From Archaeoglobaceae archaeon (GTDB lineage Archaea; Halobacteriota; Archaeoglobi; Archaeoglobales; Archaeoglobaceae), in NCBI GenBank assembly GCA_025059545.1, contig JANXDJ010000016.1, positions 1 through 21,872 of the forward strand: DNA of 21,872 nucleotides. The letters run 5' to 3'. Both the position numbers and the translations under genes were made by a program. Below are positions 14,262-21,852 of this stretch, piece after piece (the stretch's first letter is position 1; every line of letters starts with the position of its first letter). The notes under the pieces are model-generated. The model saw nothing but the letters and a program-made list of their open reading frames with translations. It searched no databases and had not been told where the DNA came from.

Positions 14262-14798
14262 ATGGAAGTTGGGAAGATCTTCGTAGCCTTATCCGCTCTC
14301 TTCCTCCTATCTTGTTACTTTGGATATCTCTTAGCCGATTTATACCCAGAATTCGCGAGGCGAGAAATTGAAATCCTGAAAGAGTTTCTCAAAAGCATCA
14401 CAAGCGAGGAAATTTCACCAGTAGCAATTTTTATTATAATTATTCTAAACAACAGCATAAAGTCTTTTGTTGCGATGGTTTTAGGCGTTCTTTTGGGAAT
14501 AGTCCCCATATTATTTGTGATAACAAACGGATTAATTATAGGCGTTTTTGCCAATGTTTTTGGAGAAGAAATTGGAACATTTTCATTCATTCTCAAAATA
14601 ATTCCCCATGGCATCCTCGAAATTCCCGCAATAATCTTGGCTTCCAGTTATGGCGTATGGCTTGGAATTGAATTTCTTAGAGATAGAAAGAACATCGACA
14701 AACACATGAGATACGCTACTGGGCAATTTGTAAAAATAGTCCTCCCAATGCTAATAGTTGCAGCGGTGATAGAAGCTATGCTCATGACTCTAACTTAG
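14262..14798 (+). CDS. SpoIIM/DUF95-family membrane protein
   Basis: A 178-residue polytopic membrane protein with about five hydrophobic helices. It has the features of the stage II sporulation protein M family (DUF95), common in non-sporulating archaea: NNSIKSFVAMVLGVLLGIVP (a helix opened by Asn-Asn and closed by Gly-x2-Pro), FVITNGLIIGVF, and KIIPHGILEIPAIILASSYG, whose Pro-His-Gly-x3-Glu motif is the most conserved part of the family. In Bacillus SpoIIM works in the cell-wall remodelling complex; in archaea the function is unknown, with ABC-type export or membrane shaping proposed for relatives. Its 3' end overlaps the convergent hjc gene by 17 bp. Confidence 0.9.
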   Translation: MEVGKIFVALSALFLLSCYFGYLLADLYPEFARREIEILKEFLKSITSEEISPVAIFIIIILNNSIKSFVAMVLGVLLGIVPILFVITNGLIIGVFANVFGEEIGTFSFILKIIPHGILEIPAIILASSYGVWLGIEFLRDRKNIDKHMRYATGQFVKIVLPMLIVAAVIEAMLMTLT

Positions 14799-15183
14799 CT
14801 TGCTCCAATCCTTTCAAATCGTATATATCCATCCCACTCGCATAGATTTCCTCATCTATTCTATAGCCTTTACTTGTTTCTCCCAATTCTTTTGTTCTGA
14901 AGAATTTCCATTTCTTTCTTGGGAGTTTTAAAGCTATGAGTTCTTCTGCTCCAAACGCTTCAGAGAATTTTCTTAGTTTTTCGATTTCTTCTAAAGACAA
15001 GTAGAGAGGCAAAGAAGTTCTCATCTTCACTTCTATTGCAAAAAATTTCTTTCCATTTCCCGCAACTATGTCTGGGCAAGGAAAATGAGAAACTCCACTT
15101 CCTGCAACTCGAACTGCTGCAAGACCATGCTTCCAAAGCTCTTCAATTAGATCTCTCTCGAACCGAGAACCTTTACTTTTCAT
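14782..15183 (-). CDS. hjc: Holliday junction resolvase Hjc
   Basis: Archaeal structure-specific endonuclease that cuts four-way DNA junctions during recombination and fork repair. The 133-residue length is normal for Hjc. The nuclease core is intact: GSRFERDL (catalytic Glu9), then HFPCPDIVAG (Asp38) and FFAIEVKMR (Glu51-x-Lys53), the E-D-ExK order of this restriction-like fold, numbering from ATG 15183. A TTG one codon upstream (15186) is in frame, but ATG is the more likely start. The protein acts as a dimer on junction DNA. The gene stands alone and converges with the SpoIIM-like gene. Confidence 0.95.
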   Translation of the reverse strand: MKSKGSRFERDLIEELWKHGLAAVRVAGSGVSHFPCPDIVAGNGKKFFAIEVKMRTSLPLYLSLEEIEKLRKFSEAFGAEELIALKLPRKKWKFFRTKELGETSKGYRIDEEIYASGMDIYDLKGLEQAKLES

Positions 15184-15231
15184 CAAAAGTTTTCGGTCTC
15201 TTAATAATTATTTACTTTACGATTTTGAGAG

Positions 15232-15246
15232 AAAGTAAAATATAGT
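15232..15246 (+). promoter_or_regulatory. TATA promoter of the CBS-zinc-GNAT cluster
   Basis: GAAAGTAAAATATAG, with its AAAATATA core centred about 27 bp before ATG 15267. This spacing predicts a leaderless mRNA and supports ATG 15267 over the upstream TTG at 15246, which lies inside the promoter. Confidence 0.55.
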
Positions 15247-15266
15247 TGCTTAACCTATTGCTTGGC

Positions 15267-15632
15267 ATGAAGATAGGAGATGTTATGACCAAAAACGTTG
15301 TTATGGTTGATTACAGCACGAAAGTGAGAGAAGTATGCAAGATTATGGGTGAAAAGAGAATCGGAAGCGTTATAGTTTCCAAAGAAGGAAAACCTTTTGG
15401 AATATTTACAGAAAGAGACTTGTTATCTAAAGTTCTACTATCAGGGAGTCTTGAGGATGAGGTTGGTAAATACTCTTCTTCACCGCTAATCGTTGTCTCT
15501 CCGGATTACAATATTAAAGAGGCTGCAAAAATAATGGCAGATATGAAGATCAGAAGACTTATTGTAATGGAAAATGGTGAAATAAAGGGGATTTTCACCT
15601 CCTCTGACTTGGTTAAAATTCTTGGAAGGTGA
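15267..15632 (+). CDS. Two-CBS-domain protein
   Basis: A 121-residue protein made of a tandem CBS pair (Bateman module) and nothing else. The first repeat runs from MKIGDVMTKNVVMVDYST through GSVIVSKEGKPFGIFTERDLL, and the second from SSPLIVVSPDYNIKEAAKIM through RRLIVMENGEIKGIFTSSDLV. Each shows the VM/SP start, the hydrophobic strand pair and the G-I-F-T-x-x-D-L end. CBS pairs bind adenine nucleotides (AMP, ATP, SAM, NADH) and report energy or metabolite state to partner proteins; no enzyme domain is attached, so it should act as a stand-alone sensor. It probably begins a transcript with the Cys-rich and GNAT genes that follow at 4 and 3 bp. Confidence 0.94.
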   Translation: MKIGDVMTKNVVMVDYSTKVREVCKIMGEKRIGSVIVSKEGKPFGIFTERDLLSKVLLSGSLEDEVGKYSSSPLIVVSPDYNIKEAAKIMADMKIRRLIVMENGEIKGIFTSSDLVKILGR

Positions 15633-15636
15633 AATT

Positions 15637-15840
15637 ATGGAAAATTTGAGATGTGTGGTCTGCGAAATGGAACTTAAACTGAGAGACCAAAATAAAGAGT
15701 GGCGTGAATGTTTCTTCTGCAAAAAACCCGTTTGTTTTAACGATCTTCACTATGTTGGAGTATGGAGAAAGGGATTATACAGTGAATTCATCGAAGTCGT
15801 GCCAGTTTGCAAGAAGTGCAAACCTAAGAAATGGGGGTAA
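15637..15840 (+). CDS. Small Cys-rich (putative zinc-ribbon) protein
   Basis: A 67-residue protein with cysteines grouped as C6-x2-C9, C25-x2-C28, C33 and C58-x2-C61, a layout suggesting one or two zinc ribbons or a small treble-clef-like fold. The three CxxC pairs are CVVC, CFFC and CKKC; conserved-looking aromatic residues lie between them (DLHYVGVW). The ATG at 15637 has a good Shine-Dalgarno, GGAAGGTGA, overlapping the CBS gene's stop, which favours it over the in-frame TTG at 15622. I do not recognise a named family. Lying between a CBS sensor and a GNAT acetyltransferase in one transcript, it could mediate protein or RNA contacts for either, but that is a guess. Confidence 0.8.
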   Translation: MENLRCVVCEMELKLRDQNKEWRECFFCKKPVCFNDLHYVGVWRKGLYSEFIEVVPVCKKCKPKKWG

Positions 15841-15843
15841 ATT

Positions 15844-16332
15844 GTGGAATTTGAACAGATAAAATTCCAAGACAAAACGGGAAGAGAGATCAATATAAGG
15901 GCTTACGATAGAAGGGATAGAGAGGCTTTAATAGAGATGTATGTAAATTATAATCCCGAAGACCGATCTTTGGGTTTACCACCAGTTGGTAGAAAATCGA
16001 TAGAAAACTGGATAAGTCATCTTGAGGAAAGAGGTTTTTCGATCGTTGCAGAACATGAAGGGAAGATAGTGGGACATTTGGCGATAGTTGAGGATGAAAG
16101 AAGTCCAAAAGTTGTCGATTTGGCTATTTATCTTAAAAGAGAATACCAGAACCATGGGATAGGAACTCAGATGGTGAAGGCTATAATTGATTTTGCAAAA
16201 AGGAAAGGTTATAAGAAAATCACGCTCGTGACCGATAGATTGAACTGGAGAGCCATAAGAGTTTATAGAAAATGCGGTTTTCAGACAGTTCTTGCAAGTT
16301 ACGAGCTCTACATGGAGCTGTCACTTAACTGA
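15844..16332 (+). CDS. GNAT-family N-acetyltransferase
   Basis: A 162-residue GCN5-related acetyltransferase. Motif A is clear: VDLAIYLKREYQNHGIGTQM, with the acetyl-CoA pyrophosphate loop Q-x-x-G-I-G-T. Motif B follows as KKITLVTDRLNWRAIRVYRKCGF, where the Asn and the Y-x-K-x-GF end are typical. The first ~70 residues (DRRDREALIEMY, then GLPPVGRKSIENWI) resemble GNATs that accompany protein-acetylation or acetyl-CoA synthetase regulation, but the substrate is unknown. The start is GTG at 15844, three bases after the preceding TAA; no ATG fits. It ends the three-gene plus-strand cluster and abuts the convergent BioD/DRTGG gene with no gap. Confidence 0.93.
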   Translation: MEFEQIKFQDKTGREINIRAYDRRDREALIEMYVNYNPEDRSLGLPPVGRKSIENWISHLEERGFSIVAEHEGKIVGHLAIVEDERSPKVVDLAIYLKREYQNHGIGTQMVKAIIDFAKRKGYKKITLVTDRLNWRAIRVYRKCGFQTVLASYELYMELSLN

Positions 16333-17370
16333 TCAAACCCCGAGGTATTCTATTAGCTCATCCAAGCAAACGTTCTCTTCTACAAGCTTCTTCATTCTTT
16401 GGAGCTTATCTTTACTCATTCTCATTCTTCCAAATTTTTCCTGAATTCTTGAAAGCGTTGTTGCGGTGTCTTCTCTTGCAAGCAGAACCGCAATGCCATG
16501 ATTTTCTGCAAGACTTAAAACTTGGCTCGAAGGCTCTAAGTTGCCAGTAGCAATAACGCACTTCGCACCACTTTCAATTGCAAGCGTTATTAAATCTCCA
16601 CGATCTCCGCCGGTGATCAAAGCGTAGTTCTTCGCTGATCTTAGATAGGATAAAGCGCTCTCTGTTTTCATAGCTCCAACAAGGATCTGCTCAACGTTCT
16701 CATCCTTTTCTGGCTTAACAAGATATCTTCCTCTTATAACTTCTGCGATCTCGCTTACATTTAGTCCTACTAAGCTAAAATCCTTTGGAATTGCACCGAT
16801 CAGCTCAAGTTCGTGCTTTCTGAAGATCTCTTTCGCAATAAAATCAATGTAAGATTTTTTGTAACCAAAAACTTGGTTGAGTATGACTTTACGCAATCGT
16901 TCACCAAAGAACCTTTTGGCAAAAATCAGTTCATCAACTGCAAAATCGCTAAACTTTGAGACCATTAGAACTCTCGAGTCGAGCAGTTTTGCCAGTTGAA
17001 CATCACAGATCTCAAGAGAAGCACCAACAAAGTAGTTGTGTGAGCCTTCGATCAGGATCACGTCTCTATCAGACTGTTCCTCTATTTTCTCCAGAATTCT
17101 CTTTTTAAGGCTTTCAGGATTTTCAGATACGACAAAGTCTGCATATGGGCGGTCAAGGACAATTGCACAAGTATTTCTCAGCCCAAGAACGCTTTCAGCA
17201 AGGTAGGCATCTTCGTCGCAGATTCGATCACCCTTTCTCACAGCGTTTATTCCAAGTGCTTTGAAATAGCCCACATCGTAGCCTTTTTCCTTAAGAATTA
17301 GAGCGAGGGACAAGGTGATCCCGCTTTTTCCAGAAAAGCTTTCTGTTGAAGAGATCATAAGCTTTTTCAT
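16333..17370 (-). CDS. BioD-like / DRTGG-domain protein (phosphotransacetylase N-terminal type)
   Basis: A 345-residue protein equivalent to the N-terminal regulatory part of long phosphotransacetylases, without the catalytic acyltransferase domain. The first ~200 residues are a dethiobiotin-synthetase-like P-loop fold: SSTESFSGKSGITLSLALIL (P-loop variant SxxxxSGKS) and VILIEGSHNY. The last ~130 residues are a DRTGG domain, with YALITGGDRGDLITLAIES and CVIATGNLEPS. The ATG overlaps the stop of the ADP-forming synthetase gene by 4 bp (ATGA), and GGAGGTGA sits in the last codons of that gene, so the two are co-translated. The pairing suggests it senses nucleotides or CoA and tunes acetyl-CoA/acetate conversion; this is inferred from context. 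Confidence 0.92.
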   Translation of the reverse strand: MKKLMISSTESFSGKSGITLSLALILKEKGYDVGYFKALGINAVRKGDRICDEDAYLAESVLGLRNTCAIVLDRPYADFVVSENPESLKKRILEKIEEQSDRDVILIEGSHNYFVGASLEICDVQLAKLLDSRVLMVSKFSDFAVDELIFAKRFFGERLRKVILNQVFGYKKSYIDFIAKEIFRKHELELIGAIPKDFSLVGLNVSEIAEVIRGRYLVKPEKDENVEQILVGAMKTESALSYLRSAKNYALITGGDRGDLITLAIESGAKCVIATGNLEPSSQVLSLAENHGIAVLLAREDTATTLSRIQEKFGRMRMSKDKLQRMKKLVEENVCLDELIEYLGV

Positions 17371-19415
17371 TTCTTCACCTCCAAAAGCATTCTAAAATCG
17401 ACCGCAACACATCCCTTTTCAAAAACCTTTAGAGGATTGATCTCCATTTCTGAAATTGGATAGTCCGTGCTAAGTTGTGAGAATCTCATGATCGTCTCGG
17501 CGAGAGTATTTATGTCGAGCATCTTTTCTCCCCTTACACCTTTAAGTAGTGCATAAGATTTAACGCTTTTTATCATCTCATAGGCTTCCTTCTTGCTGAT
17601 TGGTGCAATCCTGAAGGCTACGTCCTTGAAAACCTCCACATATATCCCGCCAAGCCCAAACATGATCACGTTGCCAAATTGCAAGTCCTTCTTCATTCCT
17701 ATTATTACTTCTCTGCCTCCTTTTACCATTTTTTGGACGAGGATACCATCTATTCTCGCTTCTGGCATGTAGCTCTCCACTCTCGATATTATTTCGTAAA
17801 AACTGCTTCTAACTTCTCCTTTATTTACATCAAGCTTAAGCGCTCCAATGTCGCTCTTGTGGATCACGTCTGGCGAAACTATTTTCATTGCAACAGGATA
17901 ACCAATACTTTCAGCAATTCTTTCTGCCTCATCAGCATTCTTTGCAATTCCCCAAGGCGCTGTAGGAATTCCATAGCATTCGAGCAGTTTCATCCCTTCA
18001 ACTCCAATATATCTTGCTCCAGAATTTACGAATTCGGAGAAAACTCTATCAGCCTCTTCTCTATTTATCTCAAATCTCTCAGATTCTATTTCGCTAAAGT
18101 CAAATCTGGAGTATCTTTCAACTGCCGAAATCGACTTTACAGCTCTTGTCGGATCAAAAAAGTTTGGAATACGGTTTTCTATCAGAATTTCCTCATTTTT
18201 TTCATCTATTCCCATAAAACAGCAAAATATAGGTTTTTGAATTGAGTTAACACTCTTTACTGCCTTATAAAAATCGATCTGGGCAGTTGGAGCTAGAATT
18301 GCCAACAAAGTCCCGACATTTTGGTCTTTAGCAACTAAATCAAGAGCCTTTGAAAATCTATCCGTATCAGCGTCTCCTAAAATATCTACGGGGTTGTAGA
18401 AATTAGCAGATGGTGGTAGAAAATTCCTAAGAGCTTCGATAGTCTCGTTGCTGAGTTCTGCAAGCTTCAAACCGTGAATTTCTATTGCATCAGAAGCCAT
18501 GACTCCGGGACCACCGGAGTTTGTTATGATCGCAACGCTACCCGCTTTTCTGTTTTTTGACAGCGCAAATGCGTAGTCAAAAAGTTCTTCCACACTTTCA
18601 GCAACTATGACTCCACACTGCTCAAAAGCAGTTTTATAGACTTCATAACTACCTGCAAGACTACCAGTATGACTTGAAGCAGCTCTCGCACCACTTTCAG
18701 TCTTTCCAGCTTTCATTACAACGATTGGCTTCTTCTTTGCAACTTTCTTTGCGATCTCCATAAATCTACGTCCATCTTGAATGCCTTCAACGTATAACAT
18801 GATCACATCAGTTGCTGGATCTTCAGCTAAATACTCCAGAAAATCCGCTTCGCTCAAAATTGCCTTGTTTCCCAAGCTAACAACCTTGCTGAAGCCGAAC
18901 TTATTTTTTTGAGCCCATAAAATTACTGCAAGGATAAAAGCTCCTGATTGACTAAGAAAAGCGACCTTGCCAGATCTCGGTGTTATCTCACTAAAAGTAG
19001 CATTTAAGCCGATCTCAGCATTTATCATGCCTAAGCAGTTTGGACCAAGTAAATTTATATTAAATTTCCTTGCAATCTGAATGAGCTCCATCTCGAGCTT
19101 CGCACCTTCCACTCCAACTTCTCTAAATCCTCCAGAGATCACGATCACATTCCTGATCCCATTTAGCCCACATTCTTCTAAAGTCTTAGCTACAAATCTC
19201 GCAGGAATTGCAATAATTGCAAGATCTACGGTTTCAGGAAGTGAAGAAATTGATGAATAGCACTTAAACCCATCGATCTCCGAATATTTCGGATTTACCG
19301 GATAGACTCTTCCTTTAAAATTCTTTAAGTTTTTCAGAATTACATTTCCAACTTTACCAGTCTCTCCAGATGCTCCGATCAGTGCGATGCTATGAGGGTA
19401 GAAAAAAGATCGCAT
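17367..19415 (-). CDS. ADP-forming acetate/acyl-CoA synthetase, alpha-beta fusion
   Basis: This enzyme converts acyl-CoA + ADP + phosphate to acid + CoA + ATP, the main substrate-level ATP step of acetate-forming archaea; it is reversible. The 682-residue chain joins both subunits. A CoA-binding Rossmann domain (PHSIALIGASGETGKVG) and a succinyl-CoA-ligase-like domain come first, with the phosphorylated His in AASSHTGSLAG (about 249). A C-terminal ATP-grasp part follows (from about 450), with the second His in IHKSDIGALKL (about 519). I favour ATG 19415 because FFYPHSIALIGAS normally follows the start directly and TTTTTAAAATTT lies 25 bp upstream; a TTG at 19433 is the longer option but sits in the promoter. 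The acid specificity (acetate, or a branched or aryl acid) is not readable. Confidence 0.95.
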   Translation of the reverse strand: MRSFFYPHSIALIGASGETGKVGNVILKNLKNFKGRVYPVNPKYSEIDGFKCYSSISSLPETVDLAIIAIPARFVAKTLEECGLNGIRNVIVISGGFREVGVEGAKLEMELIQIARKFNINLLGPNCLGMINAEIGLNATFSEITPRSGKVAFLSQSGAFILAVILWAQKNKFGFSKVVSLGNKAILSEADFLEYLAEDPATDVIMLYVEGIQDGRRFMEIAKKVAKKKPIVVMKAGKTESGARAASSHTGSLAGSYEVYKTAFEQCGVIVAESVEELFDYAFALSKNRKAGSVAIITNSGGPGVMASDAIEIHGLKLAELSNETIEALRNFLPPSANFYNPVDILGDADTDRFSKALDLVAKDQNVGTLLAILAPTAQIDFYKAVKSVNSIQKPIFCCFMGIDEKNEEILIENRIPNFFDPTRAVKSISAVERYSRFDFSEIESERFEINREEADRVFSEFVNSGARYIGVEGMKLLECYGIPTAPWGIAKNADEAERIAESIGYPVAMKIVSPDVIHKSDIGALKLDVNKGEVRSSFYEIISRVESYMPEARIDGILVQKMVKGGREVIIGMKKDLQFGNVIMFGLGGIYVEVFKDVAFRIAPISKKEAYEMIKSVKSYALLKGVRGEKMLDINTLAETIMRFSQLSTDYPISEMEINPLKVFEKGCVAVDFRMLLEVKK

Positions 19416-19432
19416 CAACTTCAAATAGCTCA

Positions 19433-19447
19433 AAAATTTTAAAAATT
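19433..19447 (-). promoter_or_regulatory. TATA promoter of the ADP-forming synthetase operon
   Basis: The minus strand reads AATTTTTAAAATTTTTG, centred 25 bp upstream of ATG 19415, as for a leaderless archaeal mRNA. Confidence 0.5.
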
Positions 19448-19569
19448 TCGTCTGAAATTGGTTTTTGATCTCGCATTCTTATAAGAAAAAATTCCTATAG
19501 TAAAGAAAAATGCGACAGAACTCCCGAGAATAGTGGCGGTAAGAAAATTACCAAAAAAGAATTGGGACT

Positions 19570-20568
19570 CTAAAACCTTAAGCTATCTATAAAAGCCAAT
19601 CTCTTCGGAATTGGCGGATGTGTGGATAAGAATTCCTGAATTGGAGATACTTTTTCTTTCTTCAGTCTTTCAATGTCCATCCTCGTAAGAGGTTCAGCAA
19701 CCGCATTAACGAGTGCATAGATGAACAGAGTTCTGAATCTGCTTTCCGCTATCTCTTCTCTGACTGAGGGATATCTATAGTAGAAGTAGTGAATCTTAGC
19801 CAAGCTTCTCTGCATCGCATCTTTTCCAGCTATAAAGACACCTTCAGTGTCTGCAAAGTATTCTCTAAGCCTGCTAAAAGCTAAAACCAAAACTTGGATC
19901 ACAAAAGAAACAATAACTGCAGCGATGCCAACGATTATTAGTTGTCCGCTTCTTCTATCATCTGTTGAGGATCGAATCAGCATATAGCCTAAATAGAATA
20001 TGATCGAAGGGAGAAGACCTAAAAGGAGCATGAAGAGGTTGTCCTTGTGTTTGTGGTGCCCTACTTCATGCCCTATGACTGCCATTAACTCGTCTCTGGA
20101 GAGCATGTTCACCAAGGCATCCGACACCGCAACGAATTTTCCAGTTAAGAAGTTTCCATATGCAAATGCATTTGGTGGGCTGTGAACAACCATGGCCTTT
20201 GGAGCTTTCACTCCAAGCATTGCAGAAGCTTCATTTACCAATCTTTGCAATTCTTCACTTTTCTTTGCTCCATAAGCCATGTTTATCAGGTAAGGTGATA
20301 GGAGATAGATGAGGAGGTTTATTACCAACAAGAAGATTAAAAGCGCGAAGAAGTCAATATATACCTCTGTAACCGCCAATATCAGATAAATGATCCCCGC
20401 TGACATTCCAAGGATGAGTATGAGCAGTAAAGCCATTGAGGTATAGAGGGAAAACTTTCCAGCTACTCTTCCAGCTACCTTCGGTGCAACCGTGCTCGCT
20501 AAGGCGAACATAACAAGATACCCAAGGATCGCTAAAACCCAATATAGCGGATCGAATATCAGGAACAT
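19570..20568 (-). CDS. htpX: HtpX-like membrane zinc metalloprotease (M48)
   Basis: A 332-residue membrane endopeptidase that degrades damaged or misfolded membrane proteins. Two N-terminal hydrophobic hairpins (about 10-60 and 65-95) precede the catalytic domain. The zinc motif is H167-E168-x2-H171 in MAVIGHEVGHHKHKD, and the third ligand is expected in SRLREYFAD (Glu236). Conserved upstream signatures are PPNAFAYG (131-138) and VAVSDALVNMLSRDEL. Two further helices follow the HExxH motif (about 178-200 and 210-230). The C-terminal STHPPIPKRLAFIDSL is typical of the family. ATG 20568 is the natural start. It is monocistronic, with the synthetase operon behind it on the same strand after 137 bp. 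Confidence 0.96.
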   Translation of the reverse strand: MFLIFDPLYWVLAILGYLVMFALASTVAPKVAGRVAGKFSLYTSMALLLILILGMSAGIIYLILAVTEVYIDFFALLIFLLVINLLIYLLSPYLINMAYGAKKSEELQRLVNEASAMLGVKAPKAMVVHSPPNAFAYGNFLTGKFVAVSDALVNMLSRDELMAVIGHEVGHHKHKDNLFMLLLGLLPSIIFYLGYMLIRSSTDDRRSGQLIIVGIAAVIVSFVIQVLVLAFSRLREYFADTEGVFIAGKDAMQRSLAKIHYFYYRYPSVREEIAESRFRTLFIYALVNAVAEPLTRMDIERLKKEKVSPIQEFLSTHPPIPKRLAFIDSLRF

Positions 20569-20685
20569 GTTAAAATTTATTTCCTACTGTTCAAAAACAT
20601 TTCGATGATTTTGGAGACACAGATCAGGAAATTTTTGGATACGACCATTATAATTTATGCCAAGATTTTTTCCAAAACACTCTAA

Positions 20686-20698
20686 AAGTTTTAAAAAC
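20686..20698 (+). promoter_or_regulatory. TATA promoter of the GT4 glycosyltransferase gene
   Basis: AAGTTTTAAAAAC lies with its centre about 26 bp upstream of the GTG start at 20718, giving leaderless spacing that supports the GTG. Confidence 0.45.
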
Positions 20699-20717
20699 CG
20701 TATCAAATTTTTAAAAT

Positions 20718-21788
20718 GTGCTTAAAATAGCAATTTCGACACCTTACTTTCCTCCACATATCGGGGGAGTAGAAGACCACGTTAAAAATCTCAGCGATAA
20801 CCTGAGAAATATTGGTTATGAGATCAAAGTTATATCGTCAATCGGAGCGGATATAAATGTCCCATGCATAAAAATACCCTATTCGCCTATCCCAATCACA
20901 TTTCCACAGATCAAGGCGGATTTATATCATTCCCACGTCCCCTCGCCGTTCTTCGCTCGTGGATTGAACAAAGTTGCAGAAAAAGAGGGAAAACCACATG
21001 TTATAACCTATCATAACGATGTAGTCGTTCCAAGTAAGGTAAATGGATATTCTATGCCTCGGTTCCTTGGGAGGAGTGTTGAGAAAATTAACGACTTTAT
21101 GGTTACCAGATTGCTTGAAAAAGTTGATATGATAATAGCAACTACAAAGAGTTACGCAGAGACTTCTCCCATTTTATCAAAATTCATGGATAAAGTTAAA
21201 ATCGTTCCAAATGCTGTTGATCCAAGCGAATTTCGCCCGGGAGTAGATGCTGGAGAAAGAGAGCCTTTAGTTCTATACGTAGGCAGACTTGTTGCCTATA
21301 AAGGTGTTTCTACGCTGATAAAGGCTATGGCAGAGATTCAAAAAGAGATTGATGCTAAGCTCGTTGTTGTAGGAGATGGAGAGGATCGAAAAGCCTTTGA
21401 AAGACTTGCTGAAAAGTTAAGTGTAAAAGCGGTTTTTACGGGGAGAGTGCCTAGGAAAGAAGTTGTAGAATGGATGCAAAAAGCACGAGTGCTTGTATTA
21501 CCTTCATATTCAAGATTAGAAGCTTTTGGAATTGTTTTGCTTGAAGCTATGGCTTGTTCAACACCCGTGATTGGAGCAAATACTCCAGGAGTTTTTGAAG
21601 TTGCTTTGCAGGGTGGTTTTACTTTTAATAGTCTTCAGGAGCTCGTTGAAAAGATTAAAGAAGTTCTTCAAGATGATCTACTTGCAACAAAGCTTGGAAA
21701 AAATGGAAGAAAAGCGGTAGAGGAGAAATTTAACTGGGATTTTGTTGTTGAGCGGATCGAGAAAATTTATTTTGAAGTTTTAGGATAA
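20718..21788 (+). CDS. Family 4 glycosyltransferase (GT4, GT-B fold)
   Basis: A 356-residue sugar transferase using a nucleotide-sugar donor, with two Rossmann halves. The N-terminal acceptor half opens with IAISTPYFPPHIGGVEDHV, the glycine loop and His typical of GT4, and contains ADLYHSHVPSPFFARG. The donor half begins near VKIVPNAVDPSEF, with LVLYVGRLVAYKGVSTLIKA, then VVGDGEDRK and the catalytic E-x7-E motif in EAFGIVLLEAMA. A role in glycolipid, N-glycan or cell-surface sugar synthesis is likely; no other sugar genes are nearby to name the product. The start is GTG at 20718; an overlapping ATG at 20716 is out of frame and meets a stop at once. Confidence 0.94.
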   Translation: MLKIAISTPYFPPHIGGVEDHVKNLSDNLRNIGYEIKVISSIGADINVPCIKIPYSPIPITFPQIKADLYHSHVPSPFFARGLNKVAEKEGKPHVITYHNDVVVPSKVNGYSMPRFLGRSVEKINDFMVTRLLEKVDMIIATTKSYAETSPILSKFMDKVKIVPNAVDPSEFRPGVDAGEREPLVLYVGRLVAYKGVSTLIKAMAEIQKEIDAKLVVVGDGEDRKAFERLAEKLSVKAVFTGRVPRKEVVEWMQKARVLVLPSYSRLEAFGIVLLEAMACSTPVIGANTPGVFEVALQGGFTFNSLQELVEKIKEVLQDDLLATKLGKNGRKAVEEKFNWDFVVERIEKIYFEVLG

Positions 21789-21852
21789 AAATCCTTATTT
21801 CAATTTACTCAAAAAGAAGAAAAGTTTATAACTATAAAACCATAAAGTCTTT

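Noticed and set aside
14262..14798. Sporulation function for the SpoIIM-like protein
   Set aside because: The family is common in archaea that do not sporulate, and no other sporulation gene is present.
15246..15266. TTG start adding MLNLLLG to the CBS protein
   Set aside because: The TTG sits at the edge of the TATA box, and ATG 15267 begins exactly where the first CBS repeat starts.
17679..18245. 188-codon plus-strand frame
   Set aside because: It is antisense to the ADP-forming synthetase, whose motifs and codon pattern are clear. The plus-strand product is Phe/Tyr/Ser/Cys-rich with no recognisable domain.
20716..20730. ATG at 20716 as the start of the glycosyltransferase
   Set aside because: It is out of frame with the glycosyltransferase and reaches a stop after four codons; the overlapping GTG at 20718 is in frame.
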